Origin: an uncultured Bacteroidia bacterium
GTDB taxonomy: Bacteria > Bacteroidota > Bacteroidia > Bacteroidales > UBA932
Direction: 5' to 3'
Length of the DNA: 64,000 nt
NCBI GenBank assembly: GCA_902790635.1
Contig: CADASN010000015.1
Location: 1-64,000 of the forward strand
Made by a program: the position numbers and the translations under genes. Position 1 is the stretch's first letter. Each line of letters opens with the position of its first letter. Under the pieces are notes generated by a model, which had not been told where the DNA came from, ran no database searches, and was given only the letters and a program-made list of their open reading frames with translations. Shown in pieces: positions 1-9,709 of this stretch.

Positions 1-549
1 GATGGAACCGGAGTTCGAGGAGTAACCGCGGACACGGATGGATGCACCTTCACCCGGAGCGCCGGAAGTGTTGATGATCTGCACACCGGCAGCCTTGCCT
101 TGGAGGGCGGCGGCGGCGTCCGTGGTGGAACGGTCCTTCAGGTCGTCTGAACGGACAGATGCCACGGCACCGGTCAAGTCGCTCTTCTTTTGGACGCCGT
201 AACCGATGACCACCGTCTCTTCGAGCATCTCGGTGTCATCCTCGAGCACGATGTTGTAGGTGTTCTGGCTGGTGACCGTGAAGGTCTGGCTCTTGTAGCC
301 GATGCTCTCGACGTTCATCGTAGCCCCAGCGGGCACGGAAAGCGTGAAAGCACCATTGATGTCGGTGGCTGCACCGATACGCGTGTTACCGACAACAGTA
401 ACAGCCGCGCCGATCACCGGTTGTCCACTGGTATCGACGACGGTACCGCTAATGTTGCGGTTCTGGGCGAAGACTGAGTCCACTCCCAGCAGACTGGCAG
501 CTAAGACCAACAAGGTCATCGCAGCCTTGGCAATTAATTGCTTCGTCAT
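1..549 (-). CDS. susC: SusC/RagA-family TonB-dependent transporter, N-terminal part (cut by window edge)
   Basis: Reading the minus strand from an ATG at 549 gives 183 open codons to the window edge. The protein starts with a signal peptide (MTKQLIAKAAMTLLVLAAS...), followed by a carboxypeptidase-regulatory-like beta-sandwich (about residues 30-105, with NISGTVVDTSGQPVIGA), a TonB box (EETVVIGYG, about residue 110) and the start of the plug (LTGAVASV, then ADALQGK-like and GAPGEGASIRVRG segments). This order is diagnostic for SusC outer-membrane glycan importers. A susD partner and surface enzymes would be expected beyond the left edge. It is divergent from the HTCS regulator, so the pair probably forms a regulated glycan locus; the neighbouring GH28, esterase and rhamnose genes suggest a pectic glycan, which is inference. 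Confidence 0.93.
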   Translation of the reverse strand, partial: MTKQLIAKAAMTLLVLAASLLGVDSVFAQNRNISGTVVDTSGQPVIGAAVTVVGNTRIGAATDINGAFTLSVPAGATMNVESIGYKSQTFTVTSQNTYNIVLEDDTEMLEETVVIGYGVQKKSDLTGAVASVRSDDLKDRSTTDAAAALQGKAAGVQIINTSGAPGEGASIRVRGYSSNSGSI

Positions 550-611
550 ACGTAAAATATTTGGTTAGTGAGTTGAATGTTAGTACGTGTGGCGCCTTCA
601 CGGCGACGGTA

Positions 612-619
612 CAAAAGTA
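612..619 (-). promoter_or_regulatory. -7 promoter element for susC
   Basis: The minus strand reads TACTTTTG, a match to the Bacteroidetes -7 element TAnnTTTG. It lies about 60 nt before the susC ATG, leaving a normal leader. A TTTG (minus strand of 644-647) lies upstream but at 24 nt spacing, longer than the usual 19-21. Confidence 0.5.
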
Positions 620-660
620 TTTTTTCTTTAATAAATAGGATATCAAAAGTTGACCAATTG

Positions 661-682
661 CAATCAATCTTCAATCAATATT
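661..682. repeat. Tandem 11-bp direct repeat, candidate regulator-binding site
   Basis: CAATCAATCTT (661-671) is followed directly by CAATCAATATT (672-682), two copies differing at one base and one helical turn apart. The repeat lies about 55-75 bp upstream of the predicted susC transcription start, in the susC/HTCS intergenic region. This is a typical place for an AraC-type activator site, so binding by the adjacent HTCS is possible. The repeat is seen; the role is inferred. Confidence 0.35.
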
Positions 683-797
683 CGATCGACTACCCCCAAA
701 AAACCAGCCAGACGGAAAAATGAAAGCATTTCAAAAGCGATTGACACAATAATTAAAGAACTTATTACTAACTTGCATCTTGAAATCAAACGCACTG

Positions 798-3700
798 ATG
801 AGACGTATTTTAGCCTTATTACTGCTTCTGGCGGGCCTCTCGGCAGGCCGGCTGCAAGCCGCACCTTATTATTATTTCGAGCATTATACCACCTACGAAG
901 GGCTTCCTTCCAATACCATTCACTGCACTTACCAGGACCGTTTTGGCTTTGTCTGGATCGGCACGCGTGATGGTCTGTGCCGCTTCGACGGCTTCGATTT
1001 CCGCAGCCTGGTCAGTACCGCCGACGGCAACCCGGTAGACCTCGCCAGCATGGATATCGACGAAGATGAAGACGGCATCCTATGGTACACAACCTCCTCA
1101 GGGATTGGATTTTACAACCCTTTTACCGGTCAGGTGAAGACCTTCGGCCGGCTCGACAACGCCATTTGTTTCCACCTCGAAGCGGACCGCAAGGGCAGCG
1201 TCTGGTTCGCTTCCAGCAAACTCCACCGCTATATCAAGGAGACGGAAGAATTCCAGGAATACAGTTTCCCGGGCAGTTCTCCCAGCCAGATTGCCGTCGA
1301 TTCCTATGAAGCCGTCTGGGTCATCCTCGCGGACGGCAGCCTGTACAACTACGACAAACGCCGCGACCGCTTTGAGAAAGCGGACATCCCCTGGCGCCTG
1401 ACCAATCTGGTCGCGATCGAAGACGGCCGCCTGCTGGTCTCTACGACCGAAAACAAAGTCCTGATGCTCGATGCCGTGACCCTCGTGGCCGAAGAGGTTT
1501 TCGATGCCGGCAGGCGGGTAGTACGCCATATCCTCGAGCGCGAACCCGGGGAATTCTGGATCGGCACCAACGACGGCCTCTTCGTCAAACAACCGGGACC
1601 GGGCGGAGAAGTATCCGAAGTCTTCCACCACGAACGGGACCCGCACTCGCTCTCAGCCAGCTTCATCACCAGCCTGTCCAAGGACAAGTCCGGCAATGTC
1701 TGGATCGGCACCTACTATGCCGGCCTCAATGTCTGGCAGAACAAGAACGGCGCCTTCACCATCTACTACGAGAATCCCTCCTCCAGCACGATGCGCGGCC
1801 AGATCGTCCGCTCGATCACTTCGGATCCCCAGGGACGCATCTGGTTCTGCACCGAGGACGGATGGCTCAACATGCTGGATCCCGTCACCTCGAAGGGCGG
1901 CAACTACGTGCTCTCACCGGCCCTCAACATGCAGAGCCTGTCCCTGGACGGTGACAGGATGTGGATATCCACTTTCGGCAGCGGTGTCTGGCTCTATGAC
2001 TACAAACGGAACAAAGTCCTTAAGCACTATGAAATTCCATCCTCATCCGGATGCGGGATCCGCACTTCCGACGGCCGGGTGCTCAGCGGCACGATGAGCG
2101 GCATCTATGCCTACGATCCGGCCACGGACAGTTTCCGCTTCGACCCGGATGCCGGTACGGATTACGTCCACAGCCTCTTCGAAGACAGCCGCGGCAACCT
2201 CTGGATCGGCACCTATGGCAACGGCCTCTATGTCCGTACGCCGGAAGGCCAGTATACCCCGCATCTCACGGCGGCTGACGGCAGGGGCCTGCGCGCCGAC
2301 CGGATCACCTCCTTTTTCGAGGACAGCCACCACCATATCTGGATCACCACCGAAGGCGGCGGACTGAGCTACACCGGTGCCTATCCCAACATCTCCGACC
2401 TGCACCTGAATTCCCTGACAGTCGACGACGGGCTGACCTCCAACGTGACCTGCGCAGTCGCTGAAGACGAAGACGGCATCCTGTGGATTTCCTCCACGCG
2501 CGGCATCACCCGCGTCAATGCCGGGACCGCCGAAGTTTCGGACATCCTCTTCGAGCGCCAGCAGATCATCGGCAGCCAGTTCTCCTACGGAGCCGTGCTC
2601 ACCACGCGCAACGGGCAGATCTACATGGGCAACACCAACGGCATCGTCGTCTTCTCTCCCGCCAAGATGAAGCGGGCCGTCCGCGATTATCCGCTCTATT
2701 TTACCCAGATCGAGGCACGCAGCGAGAACCAAACGAAAATCATCCACGAGGAGGGGCACTCTACCTTGTCCACAGAGAGTTTCCGCATCAAGGCAAAAGA
2801 GGCCTCCCTGCTCACCATCAGCTTCGCTGCTCCGGAATATTCCATCTACCAGCAGGTCTCCTACAGATACAACCTGTTCCGCGGTAAACGGGAGATCCTC
2901 TCCGACACGATGAAGGAGAACAAAGTCACCTTCTCCGGTCTGCGGCCGGGACACTACCGCTTCGAAGTCGGTATCGTCGGCTCGGACACTCCGATTTCGC
3001 GCGACAGCCTGCAATTCGACATCCTGGCCCCGCCGCTCTGGTCGCTGACCGCCAGGATTATCTACCTGGTCATCCTGCTGGCCATGCTGGCCATCTTCGT
3101 GCGCGAGCTCGAAAAGAAGCGCCTGCGTGACCGCGCACGTCACCTCAGCAAGGTCGAGCACCAGAAGGAGAAGGAGATCTACGACGCTAAGATCAATTTC
3201 TTCACCAACATCACGCACGAGATCCGTACGCCGCTCACCCTGATCAAGATGCCGCTGGACAAGCTCATCGCAGAGAAGGAATACACCCCCAAGTCCGAGA
3301 AGGACCTGCGGACCATCCAGGCCAACGCGGACAGGCTGCTCAACCTGACCAACCAGCTGCTGGACCTGCGCAAGATGGAGAAAAACGAGATCAAGCCCGT
3401 TTTCCTCAAGGAAGACCTCGCCGCCCTGGTCCGCACCGCCTGCGCACACTTTGAACAGATGGCTGCCGAACAGAAGATCAAGCTCACGATGGAGGTACCG
3501 GACACCCCGTTCGAAATCATGTGCGTACGCGACTCCGTGGAGAAAATCATCGGCAACCTGCTCTCCAACGGCGTCAAGTACACCCAGGACAGCATCGACG
3601 TCTCCCTGGGCAAGTCAAAGGACGGCACAATGGCTGTCCTGCGCGTGAACAGCAACGGAGCGATGATTCCCGCCCGCGAGGCGGAAAAGATTTTCGAAGT

Positions 3701-4700
3701 CTTCTACCAGGTCAATGATTCCCGCAAGGAAAAGGGACCTGGTTCCGGGACCGGACTCGGCCTTCCGTTCGCCCGCTCGCTGGCGGAACTTCACGGCGGC
3801 CAACTCTTCTTGGACACCACCCGGCGCGACTGCAATTCCTTCGTGCTCGAACTGCCCGTCGAACAGCAGACGCCCATCGTGCTCGACACCAAGACGGCGC
3901 CAGAGCCCGAGAACGAACAGGCTGCTGACCACGACAGCAACCGCCATACGCTGATGATCGTCGAAGACTCCGCCGAGATGCGCGGCTACCTCGCCCGTGA
4001 ACTCTCCGACGACTACAATATCGTGACGGCCGTCAACGGACAGGATGCCGTCGAAAAGCTTCAGCAGGAGCGTATCGATTTGGTAGTCAGCGACATCATG
4101 ATGCCTGTCATGGACGGTTGCCAGCTCTGCAACTATGTCAAGACCAACATGGACTTCAGCCATGTCCCCGTCCTGCTCCTGACCGCTGCCGTGGGCATGG
4201 AGACCCGCCTGCAGACCCTGGAGGTCGGTGCCGACGGCTACATCGAGAAGCCGTTCCCAATCGAGCTGCTGCGCGCCAACATCGCCAACCTGTTCAAGAA
4301 CCGGGAGATCTCCTACAAGCAGTTCACCAACTCCCCGCTCACACACTTCAACAGTGTCAACAGCAGCAAGATGGACGAGGAGTTCATGGACAAGCTGCAC
4401 GGCATCGTGATGAAGCACATGGCCGAACAGGACCTCAGTATCGAGACCCTGACCAGCCTGATCGGTACCAGCAAGTCTACGCTCTACCGCAAGGTCAAGG
4501 CCAACACCGGCCTCAACATCAACGAGTATATACGACTCTGCCGCCTGAAGCAGGCGGCAGAGATGCTGTCCTCACAGAAATACCGGATCAATGAAGTGGC
4601 CTACATGGTGGGCTTCTCGTCCCCGTCGTATTTCGCGACCAGTTTCCAGAAGCAGTTCAACATTTCACCTTCGGCCTTCGTCAAGAACCTGAAGGACTGA
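798..4700 (+). CDS. Hybrid two-component system (HTCS) sensor/regulator
   Basis: One-protein signalling system that senses an oligosaccharide in the periplasm and activates a polysaccharide locus. The ATG at 798 was chosen because it begins a clean signal peptide (MRRILALLLLLAGLS); a TTG at 780 would add six residues. The first ~750 residues carry repeated reg_prop propeller blades (recurring W-I-G-T motifs) and a Y_Y_Y domain, followed by one membrane helix. Then come a HisKA domain (NITHEIRTPLTLI, phospho-His 807), a HATPase domain (NLLSNGVKYT, GSGTGLGL), a receiver domain (DIMMPVMDG, phospho-Asp about 1099) and a C-terminal AraC-type helix-turn-helix (VAYMVGFSSPSYFATSF). All key residues are intact. 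It is divergent from susC, its most likely target; pectic glycan specificity is inferred from neighbours. Confidence 0.95.
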   Translation: MRRILALLLLLAGLSAGRLQAAPYYYFEHYTTYEGLPSNTIHCTYQDRFGFVWIGTRDGLCRFDGFDFRSLVSTADGNPVDLASMDIDEDEDGILWYTTSSGIGFYNPFTGQVKTFGRLDNAICFHLEADRKGSVWFASSKLHRYIKETEEFQEYSFPGSSPSQIAVDSYEAVWVILADGSLYNYDKRRDRFEKADIPWRLTNLVAIEDGRLLVSTTENKVLMLDAVTLVAEEVFDAGRRVVRHILEREPGEFWIGTNDGLFVKQPGPGGEVSEVFHHERDPHSLSASFITSLSKDKSGNVWIGTYYAGLNVWQNKNGAFTIYYENPSSSTMRGQIVRSITSDPQGRIWFCTEDGWLNMLDPVTSKGGNYVLSPALNMQSLSLDGDRMWISTFGSGVWLYDYKRNKVLKHYEIPSSSGCGIRTSDGRVLSGTMSGIYAYDPATDSFRFDPDAGTDYVHSLFEDSRGNLWIGTYGNGLYVRTPEGQYTPHLTAADGRGLRADRITSFFEDSHHHIWITTEGGGLSYTGAYPNISDLHLNSLTVDDGLTSNVTCAVAEDEDGILWISSTRGITRVNAGTAEVSDILFERQQIIGSQFSYGAVLTTRNGQIYMGNTNGIVVFSPAKMKRAVRDYPLYFTQIEARSENQTKIIHEEGHSTLSTESFRIKAKEASLLTISFAAPEYSIYQQVSYRYNLFRGKREILSDTMKENKVTFSGLRPGHYRFEVGIVGSDTPISRDSLQFDILAPPLWSLTARIIYLVILLAMLAIFVRELEKKRLRDRARHLSKVEHQKEKEIYDAKINFFTNITHEIRTPLTLIKMPLDKLIAEKEYTPKSEKDLRTIQANADRLLNLTNQLLDLRKMEKNEIKPVFLKEDLAALVRTACAHFEQMAAEQKIKLTMEVPDTPFEIMCVRDSVEKIIGNLLSNGVKYTQDSIDVSLGKSKDGTMAVLRVNSNGAMIPAREAEKIFEVFYQVNDSRKEKGPGSGTGLGLPFARSLAELHGGQLFLDTTRRDCNSFVLELPVEQQTPIVLDTKTAPEPENEQAADHDSNRHTLMIVEDSAEMRGYLARELSDDYNIVTAVNGQDAVEKLQQERIDLVVSDIMMPVMDGCQLCNYVKTNMDFSHVPVLLLTAAVGMETRLQTLEVGADGYIEKPFPIELLRANIANLFKNREISYKQFTNSPLTHFNSVNSSKMDEEFMDKLHGIVMKHMAEQDLSIETLTSLIGTSKSTLYRKVKANTGLNINEYIRLCRLKQAAEMLSSQKYRINEVAYMVGFSSPSYFATSFQKQFNISPSAFVKNLKD

Positions 4701-4703
4701 AAT

Positions 4704-4720
4704 CCCGGGTCAAGCCCGGG
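4704..4720. terminator. Short GC-rich hairpin after the HTCS gene
   Basis: CCCGGG (4704-4709) and CCCGGG (4715-4720) can pair around a 5-nt loop three bases after the HTCS stop. There is no U-tract, so termination is uncertain. It directly precedes the dispersed repeat copy at 4730-4774, and the two may be one repeat unit. Confidence 0.35.
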
Positions 4721-4729
4721 GTGACGGGG

Positions 4730-4774
4730 TTCGGAGCGGAGCGACCGAGGGGGCACGGGGGATCCTTCCCCCGT
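4730..4774. repeat. Dispersed intergenic repeat, copy 1
   Basis: This ~45-bp element begins TTCGGAGCGGAGCGACCGAG and ends CCTTCCCCCGT. It recurs with a few changes at 17385-17430. Internally GGGGGA and TCCCCC can form a hairpin with a 4-nt loop. Both copies lie between convergent genes at 3' ends, as REP-like elements often do. Confidence 0.6.
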
Positions 4775-4782
4775 ACGAACTA

Positions 4783-6198
4783 TCAGTCCCAGGTAAACCC
4801 GACGACATCGTCGAGGAAGATCTTCTCGCGCTCGTCCGGCTGCATCAGTTCCATCGTCACGTTCTTGAACTTGATGTTGCGGGCGTGCTGCATGGACAGG
4901 CCCCACGACGGCTGGATGCCGTGCGCGGAAGGCTCCGGATAGCCGCTGTTGCGTCCGAAGAAGAAGGAATTGGCTCCCCGCTGCAGGCGGACATCTTCCT
5001 TGGTGATACCGCCCTTGTACTGGATGTGGATGTCCTTGAGCGTCACGTTCTCCACCGGATTGCCGGGCAGGCCGACGATGAGCAGTGCATAGCGGGCGTC
5101 GCAGTTGGTGACCACCACGTCGGAGATCTCGATATTGCGGGCCACGGATGCGGGCAGTTCCTTGGGGCCGCGCATGCGGTCGCCGATGCGGATATAGATC
5201 GGAGAATTCCAGATATCATCCATCCGCAAGTGCCGGACCTTGATACGGTCAATCAGCGCCCCGTCTACAGTCTCGAGTGCGAGTCCGCGGCAACGCTTGA
5301 AGGTGATGTTCTCGATGCGGATGTTCTTGAAGCCGCCGTTGCTCTCGGTGCCGAATTTCACGCGGCCCGTAGGGCCGTCGCGGTCCGGCGCTGCCGTAAT
5401 CGTCGTCCCGTAAGTGCCGGCATAGACGGTGCCCGGATCATAGCCGGATACGGTGCAGTCCTTGATCAGGACATTCTCGGTGGCTTTGGGATAGCCCAGG
5501 CCATAGGAGCTCTTGAGCACGATACCGTCGTCATTGAGCGAATTCACGGTGCAGTTGGTGATCCGGACATTCGAGCAGCAGTCGATGTCGAAGGCATCCC
5601 GGTTGGTGTCGCACAGCACATGGTCGATCACCAGCTTGTCCACCCCCGTGAGCAGCAGGGAGAAATGGCCGCTGTTCAGCAGGCTGATCCCCTTGATGGT
5701 CACGTTCTTGCACTCCTTGAGCGCGATAGCCTTGTTGGCCTCGGCGATGGGACCCTGGCGGCCCAGGCCGCGCGAGAGCGCGTCCGTGCCGTCAATCAGG
5801 CCCTTGCCCTCGAACTTGAGATTTTTCAGGCCGATGCCCCAGATCAGCGAGTTCTTCCAGTGGCTGTGCCCGAAATCCTGGTACATGTCCCATTCATTGG
5901 GCTCCGCCACGTCGTAACCCTGCTCGGCCGTGGGTTTGGCCGCCTTGATGACGGCACCCTCGTCCAGGCGAAGGGTGATGTTGTCCTGGAGCCGGATAGA
6001 GTAGCTCATATAGACGCCGGCGGGGAAATAGATCACGCCGCCGCCCTTGGCGGAAGCGGCCTCGATGGCGGCATTGATGGCCGGGGAGTCAATCCGGACG
6101 CCGTCTCCGGCGGCGCCGAAATCCCGGACATTGTACACTTTTGCCTGCAGGCCGAGACACACCAGGCCGAGCAGCATCAGGGTAAGGAAACGTTTCAT
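4783..6198 (-). CDS. GH28 family glycosidase (polygalacturonase-like), exported
   Basis: Predicted to hydrolyse galacturonide links in pectin (polygalacturonan or rhamnogalacturonan). The start at 6198 gives a signal peptide (MKRFLTLMLLGLVCLGLQA) and 471 residues; a longer upstream frame runs into the esterase gene and is not credible. The body is a right-handed beta-helix beginning with the pectate-lyase-superfamily strand VYNVRDFGAAGDG. GH28-type acidic residues are visible: N199-R-D201 in place of the usual NTD, and D223-D224 in NSLNDDGIVLKS. A GTESNGGFKNI segment sits where other GH28s have later active-site loops. It lies 19 bp after the SGNH esterase gene in the same direction, and both probably follow mscS in one transcript. 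Exo or endo mode cannot be told from sequence. Confidence 0.88.
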   Translation of the reverse strand: MKRFLTLMLLGLVCLGLQAKVYNVRDFGAAGDGVRIDSPAINAAIEAASAKGGGVIYFPAGVYMSYSIRLQDNITLRLDEGAVIKAAKPTAEQGYDVAEPNEWDMYQDFGHSHWKNSLIWGIGLKNLKFEGKGLIDGTDALSRGLGRQGPIAEANKAIALKECKNVTIKGISLLNSGHFSLLLTGVDKLVIDHVLCDTNRDAFDIDCCSNVRITNCTVNSLNDDGIVLKSSYGLGYPKATENVLIKDCTVSGYDPGTVYAGTYGTTITAAPDRDGPTGRVKFGTESNGGFKNIRIENITFKRCRGLALETVDGALIDRIKVRHLRMDDIWNSPIYIRIGDRMRGPKELPASVARNIEISDVVVTNCDARYALLIVGLPGNPVENVTLKDIHIQYKGGITKEDVRLQRGANSFFFGRNSGYPEPSAHGIQPSWGLSMQHARNIKFKNVTMELMQPDEREKIFLDDVVGFTWD

Positions 6199-6217
6199 AT
6201 CGGTAGAAATTGGTTGT

Positions 6218-7039
6218 TTACTGCGGGAAAGCGGCCGGGTAGCCCAGCAGCTGATACGCGATCGCCCAGGCCATCCGGACATGTCCTTCGGTATTGGGAT
6301 GGAGCCGGTCCGTATCCGCGTTGCGGAAATAGTGGGCCTGCTCATCCACCAGCGGATACAGGCCGCTGATGCTGTTGAGGTCGATCACCGGCACAGCCCA
6401 CACGTTCGCCAGCTCCTGCACGGCCCGCACATAGTCGTCGATAAAGAGGCCGCAGGCGTTGGCAAAAGACTCGGGCGGCTGGATATTGGCCTCGCCGAAA
6501 GTGGCATAAGCCCGGTGGATCGGAGTCAGGAAGATGATCTGCTTGTCGGGATAGTGCGTCTTCAGCCAGCGCATCGTGGTGTTGGCGCGGCCCTTGAAGG
6601 TCTCGTCGTCATAGACCAGTTCGCGGTGCTTGCGGACGACTTCCCCGCGGGGCTGCCGGCTGTTGGCGAAGATGGTCTTCTCATAAGAATACGTGTACCA
6701 CTCCCCCATCGGGATGCTGCCGTTGAAATCGTTGGTCCCGATGAATACGATAATCGCATCCACATCCTGGCCGTGCTCGCGCTCCAGGCGCTCGCCCTGG
6801 CCGATGATCTGGTTCATCCGGTGGCCGCTGATCCCATAGACATACGGCTTGATGCCGAGGATATCCTCCAGCATGTGCCAGTACACGTCGTTGGTCGTAC
6901 CGATCTGGCGGGCGTCGGTAATGGAATCACCCAGGAAAGCCACCCGGGCGCCATTCCACTGGCTGGGCAGCTTCGGCTGTGCCAGGGCGGCAGCGCCGCA
7001 AAGCAGCGCCAGGGACAGAATAAGGAGAAAACGTCTCAT
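6218..7039 (-). CDS. SGNH/GDSL-family esterase, exported
   Basis: A 273-residue secreted esterase, probably removing acetyl groups from plant glycans. It has a signal peptide (MRRFLLILSLALLCGAAALA) and the SGNH blocks: nucleophile Ser39 in GDSIT, Asn in GTNDFN, and Asp244/His247 in DRLHPNTEGH. The oxyanion Gly block is in the YGISGHRM segment. The gene stands between the mechanosensitive channel (9 bp gap) and the GH28 pectinase (19 bp gap), all on the minus strand, so co-transcription is likely. Substrate is inferred from the pectinase next to it; SGNH enzymes also include lipases and peptidoglycan esterases. Confidence 0.86.
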   Translation of the reverse strand: MRRFLLILSLALLCGAAALAQPKLPSQWNGARVAFLGDSITDARQIGTTNDVYWHMLEDILGIKPYVYGISGHRMNQIIGQGERLEREHGQDVDAIIVFIGTNDFNGSIPMGEWYTYSYEKTIFANSRQPRGEVVRKHRELVYDDETFKGRANTTMRWLKTHYPDKQIIFLTPIHRAYATFGEANIQPPESFANACGLFIDDYVRAVQELANVWAVPVIDLNSISGLYPLVDEQAHYFRNADTDRLHPNTEGHVRMAWAIAYQLLGYPAAFPQ

Positions 7040-7048
7040 GTCAAAGTC

Positions 7049-9658
7049 TTATGGGTTGATAATATGGATGTCCCGCTGCGGGAACGGAATCTCGATGTTG
7101 TTCTCCCGGAGGGCATTGTAGATCACCTCCTTGGCCCGGTCTATATAACCGTTGCGCTCAGGCACCAGCACGAACTGCTTGAGGCCGATCTCCACGGCAC
7201 TGTCGCCGAATTCGTTGAGCACGATCTGGACCCCTCTCCTGGGATCCACGACCTCGCGTCCGTAGGCATCTTTGGTGAGCAGGACCTTCGTGGCTTCGGT
7301 AAGGATGCCGCGTACCTGCTCCACATCCGTCCCATACGCCACACCGACGACGATCTTGACGAATTCGTACGAGTTGCCGCGGGTCAGGTTGATGAAATTC
7401 TTGGCGAACAGCGAGGCGTTGAGGAAAGACATCGTCGCTCCGCCCAGCGTCTCGATCTGCGTACTCTGGTAGCTGATGGATTTGACCTTGCCCCGTACGC
7501 CGTCGCACTCGATCCAGTCCCCGACGCGCAGGCGGCCGGACATCAGCTGGATACCGTAGATGAAGTTGTTGAGCACATCCTTCATGGCAAGACCGATACC
7601 GGCCGACAGACCGCCGGCGACCAGCGAGAGCGAACCCGTCGGGATGCGCAGCATCAGCACCACGATCACGATGTACGTGAACCACGTCACTACGGAGACC
7701 AGGCTGTTGCCCAGCGAAAGGTTCACTTCATTGCTGCGGACGATCTTGCGGCCGTTCTTGTGCAGGAAGGCCTTGTAGCTCAGGTCCACGTACAGGCTGC
7801 GAAGGGCATAGGAGATGAAGCGGAAGACGAAGAAGAGGCCCAGCGCCACCACGATGCGATGACCGGAGAGCTTGAGGATCTCGGTTCCTTCTTCATTGGT
7901 CAGGTTGACGAAATTCGTCATGAAGACCTGCTCGTACAGATCGGAGAAATCGAATACCCCCAGCGCCATCCGGAGACAGAACGGGAAGGACATCAGCGTC
8001 AGGACCGGGATCAGGGTCATCCGCATCAGGTCGTAGAACCAGGTAGCCGGCAGCAGGAGCCTGTCCCGCTCCGATCCGGTCACGTAATTGATCCGCTTGC
8101 GATACTCCTCCACGCGGGCAGCCATCTGATTGTCCCGGTAGTAGGTCATCTGGGTGAAAATGGCCACCAGCGTCTCGATGCAGGCCAGCTGGAAGAACCA
8201 GAAGAGCAGCACCAGCAGGGACAGGAAAATGTATCCCATCAGGGAAATGACCAGTGTCACGATGATCACGACCAAGGAGAACCAGCCCACGACCCGGTCG
8301 CTCTGCTCCAGTTGCGGACCCACGCGCAGGCAGACCAGCAGCTGCCAGGCCAGGAAGAACAGCAGCACCGGAGGCAGGATGATGTTCATCATGGCATTGG
8401 GCATGAAGACCATCCGGAAGCCGAAAACGCACAGGGCGAGCATGGCCATCGGCAGGTAGTGCCGCAAGCCGCGGCCCAGCTGGATCGGCTCCAGGCGCAT
8501 CAGCAGCGACAGCAGGATTGCACCCAGCAGCCAAGAGTAGGTCAGCACCAGCGAAGTGGACGCCCGGGCGACGTAGCTGCCGCCGGGGTTGATCATCATC
8601 AGCACGACGAAAATCACCACGCCGCACAGCAGCGAGAGGGTCAGTCGCCGCTGGTAGAAACCGGGCGTACGCAGTCTCTTGAACAGCCTCGGCAAAAGCA
8701 GCAGGATGAGGGCGGAGACCAGGACGCCGAAAAGCAGCACCACCAGGAACACGACGATGAAGCGAACGAACACCCGGCCGTCCCACTGGCTTTCGGTGAC
8801 GCCGTGCTCGTCCGCATGGACGCGCTCCGTAGCGGTGTAGCGGGTCTGCATCCCGGAGATTGCCTGCTGCCAGCTGTCCTTGAAATTCGCCAGGATGGCG
8901 GGATACGCCGTCTGTCCCTCCACGAAGATCCGGTTCTGCAAGATCTTGTAGCGCTTCTGGGCATAGTCGTAAGACTCCTTGAGCCGCAGGTAGACATTCT
9001 CGTAATGGGTGCTGTCTTCGACGATGTACTCCTTGTTGGCGGAATACATCTTCAGCAGGGTCGTGGCGAAGAAGATACAGGAGTCACGCTCCAGCTGCCC
9101 GTCTTCGTCCAGCACGAAGGCGTCGTCATTCAGTTCGTCGGCCTCCTCGGAAGTAAGACCCAGTTCCTGCTCCAGCTGCAGGATATCGACCTTGATGCTG
9201 TCGTTGCGGTAGCGGAGGCTGTCCGGCAGGTCCGCAATCTCCTGCAGTTCCGGAGGGAGGCGCCGCAGGGACTCGATCAAGCGGGAATAGCGTTCGATCT
9301 CGATATCGAGCTGGCCGACGATGCGGTCGTAAGGCATCCGGCTGCGGTTGAAGTCATTGTATTCCTCGGAGACCGACTCCAGCGCATAAGTCAGGTCAAA
9401 AGTGTACTCCTGCTTCTGCGAATAGAGCATCAGGGCCAGCTCGTTGCACTTCTTCATGATGGAGATCATCCGGTCGTGCTGCTGGCCGTGCCGCTGGGCC
9501 AGGCGGCCCTGGGAGGCGAAGATTTTCTCGTAGTCCATCTCCAGTTCGCAGCGGAGCGCATGCAGGGTCTGGGCGAGGTTCTTCTCCCCCAGCACGGCAA
9601 AGAGCGGAACGGCAAGCATGAAAGCTGCCAGAAGGGCGAGGATCCTTTTCTTTTTCAT
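7049..9658 (-). CDS. MscS-family mechanosensitive channel, large form
   Basis: An 869-residue inner-membrane protein that should release solutes on hypo-osmotic shock. After a signal sequence, residues ~30-270 form a helical periplasmic part rich in Glu/Arg heptads. Several membrane segments follow (about 280-600), and the C-terminal third is an MscS core: the pore helix GGLSAGIGLAMKDVLNNF, then the beta domain (SGRLRVGDWIECDGVRGKV) and the cytoplasmic alpha/beta domain. The extended N-terminus is like the MscK/YbdG-type large homologues. It is the first gene of a minus-strand run with the SGNH esterase and GH28. No functional link to glycan use is apparent. Confidence 0.92.
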   Translation of the reverse strand: MKKKRILALLAAFMLAVPLFAVLGEKNLAQTLHALRCELEMDYEKIFASQGRLAQRHGQQHDRMISIMKKCNELALMLYSQKQEYTFDLTYALESVSEEYNDFNRSRMPYDRIVGQLDIEIERYSRLIESLRRLPPELQEIADLPDSLRYRNDSIKVDILQLEQELGLTSEEADELNDDAFVLDEDGQLERDSCIFFATTLLKMYSANKEYIVEDSTHYENVYLRLKESYDYAQKRYKILQNRIFVEGQTAYPAILANFKDSWQQAISGMQTRYTATERVHADEHGVTESQWDGRVFVRFIVVFLVVLLFGVLVSALILLLLPRLFKRLRTPGFYQRRLTLSLLCGVVIFVVLMMINPGGSYVARASTSLVLTYSWLLGAILLSLLMRLEPIQLGRGLRHYLPMAMLALCVFGFRMVFMPNAMMNIILPPVLLFFLAWQLLVCLRVGPQLEQSDRVVGWFSLVVIIVTLVISLMGYIFLSLLVLLFWFFQLACIETLVAIFTQMTYYRDNQMAARVEEYRKRINYVTGSERDRLLLPATWFYDLMRMTLIPVLTLMSFPFCLRMALGVFDFSDLYEQVFMTNFVNLTNEEGTEILKLSGHRIVVALGLFFVFRFISYALRSLYVDLSYKAFLHKNGRKIVRSNEVNLSLGNSLVSVVTWFTYIVIVVLMLRIPTGSLSLVAGGLSAGIGLAMKDVLNNFIYGIQLMSGRLRVGDWIECDGVRGKVKSISYQSTQIETLGGATMSFLNASLFAKNFINLTRGNSYEFVKIVVGVAYGTDVEQVRGILTEATKVLLTKDAYGREVVDPRRGVQIVLNEFGDSAVEIGLKQFVLVPERNGYIDRAKEVIYNALRENNIEIPFPQRDIHIINP

Positions 9659-9699
9659 TCTTTTTGTATCAAGAATCGGTACTATTCATCTACAATCAG

Positions 9700-9707
9700 C
9701 AAATTTA
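9700..9707 (-). promoter_or_regulatory. -7 element for mscS
   Basis: The minus strand reads TAAATTTG, a match to TAnnTTTG, about 42 nt before the mscS start at 9658. It lies two bases from the oppositely oriented element for GH97 (9710-9717). Confidence 0.5.
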
Positions 9708-9709
9708 AG

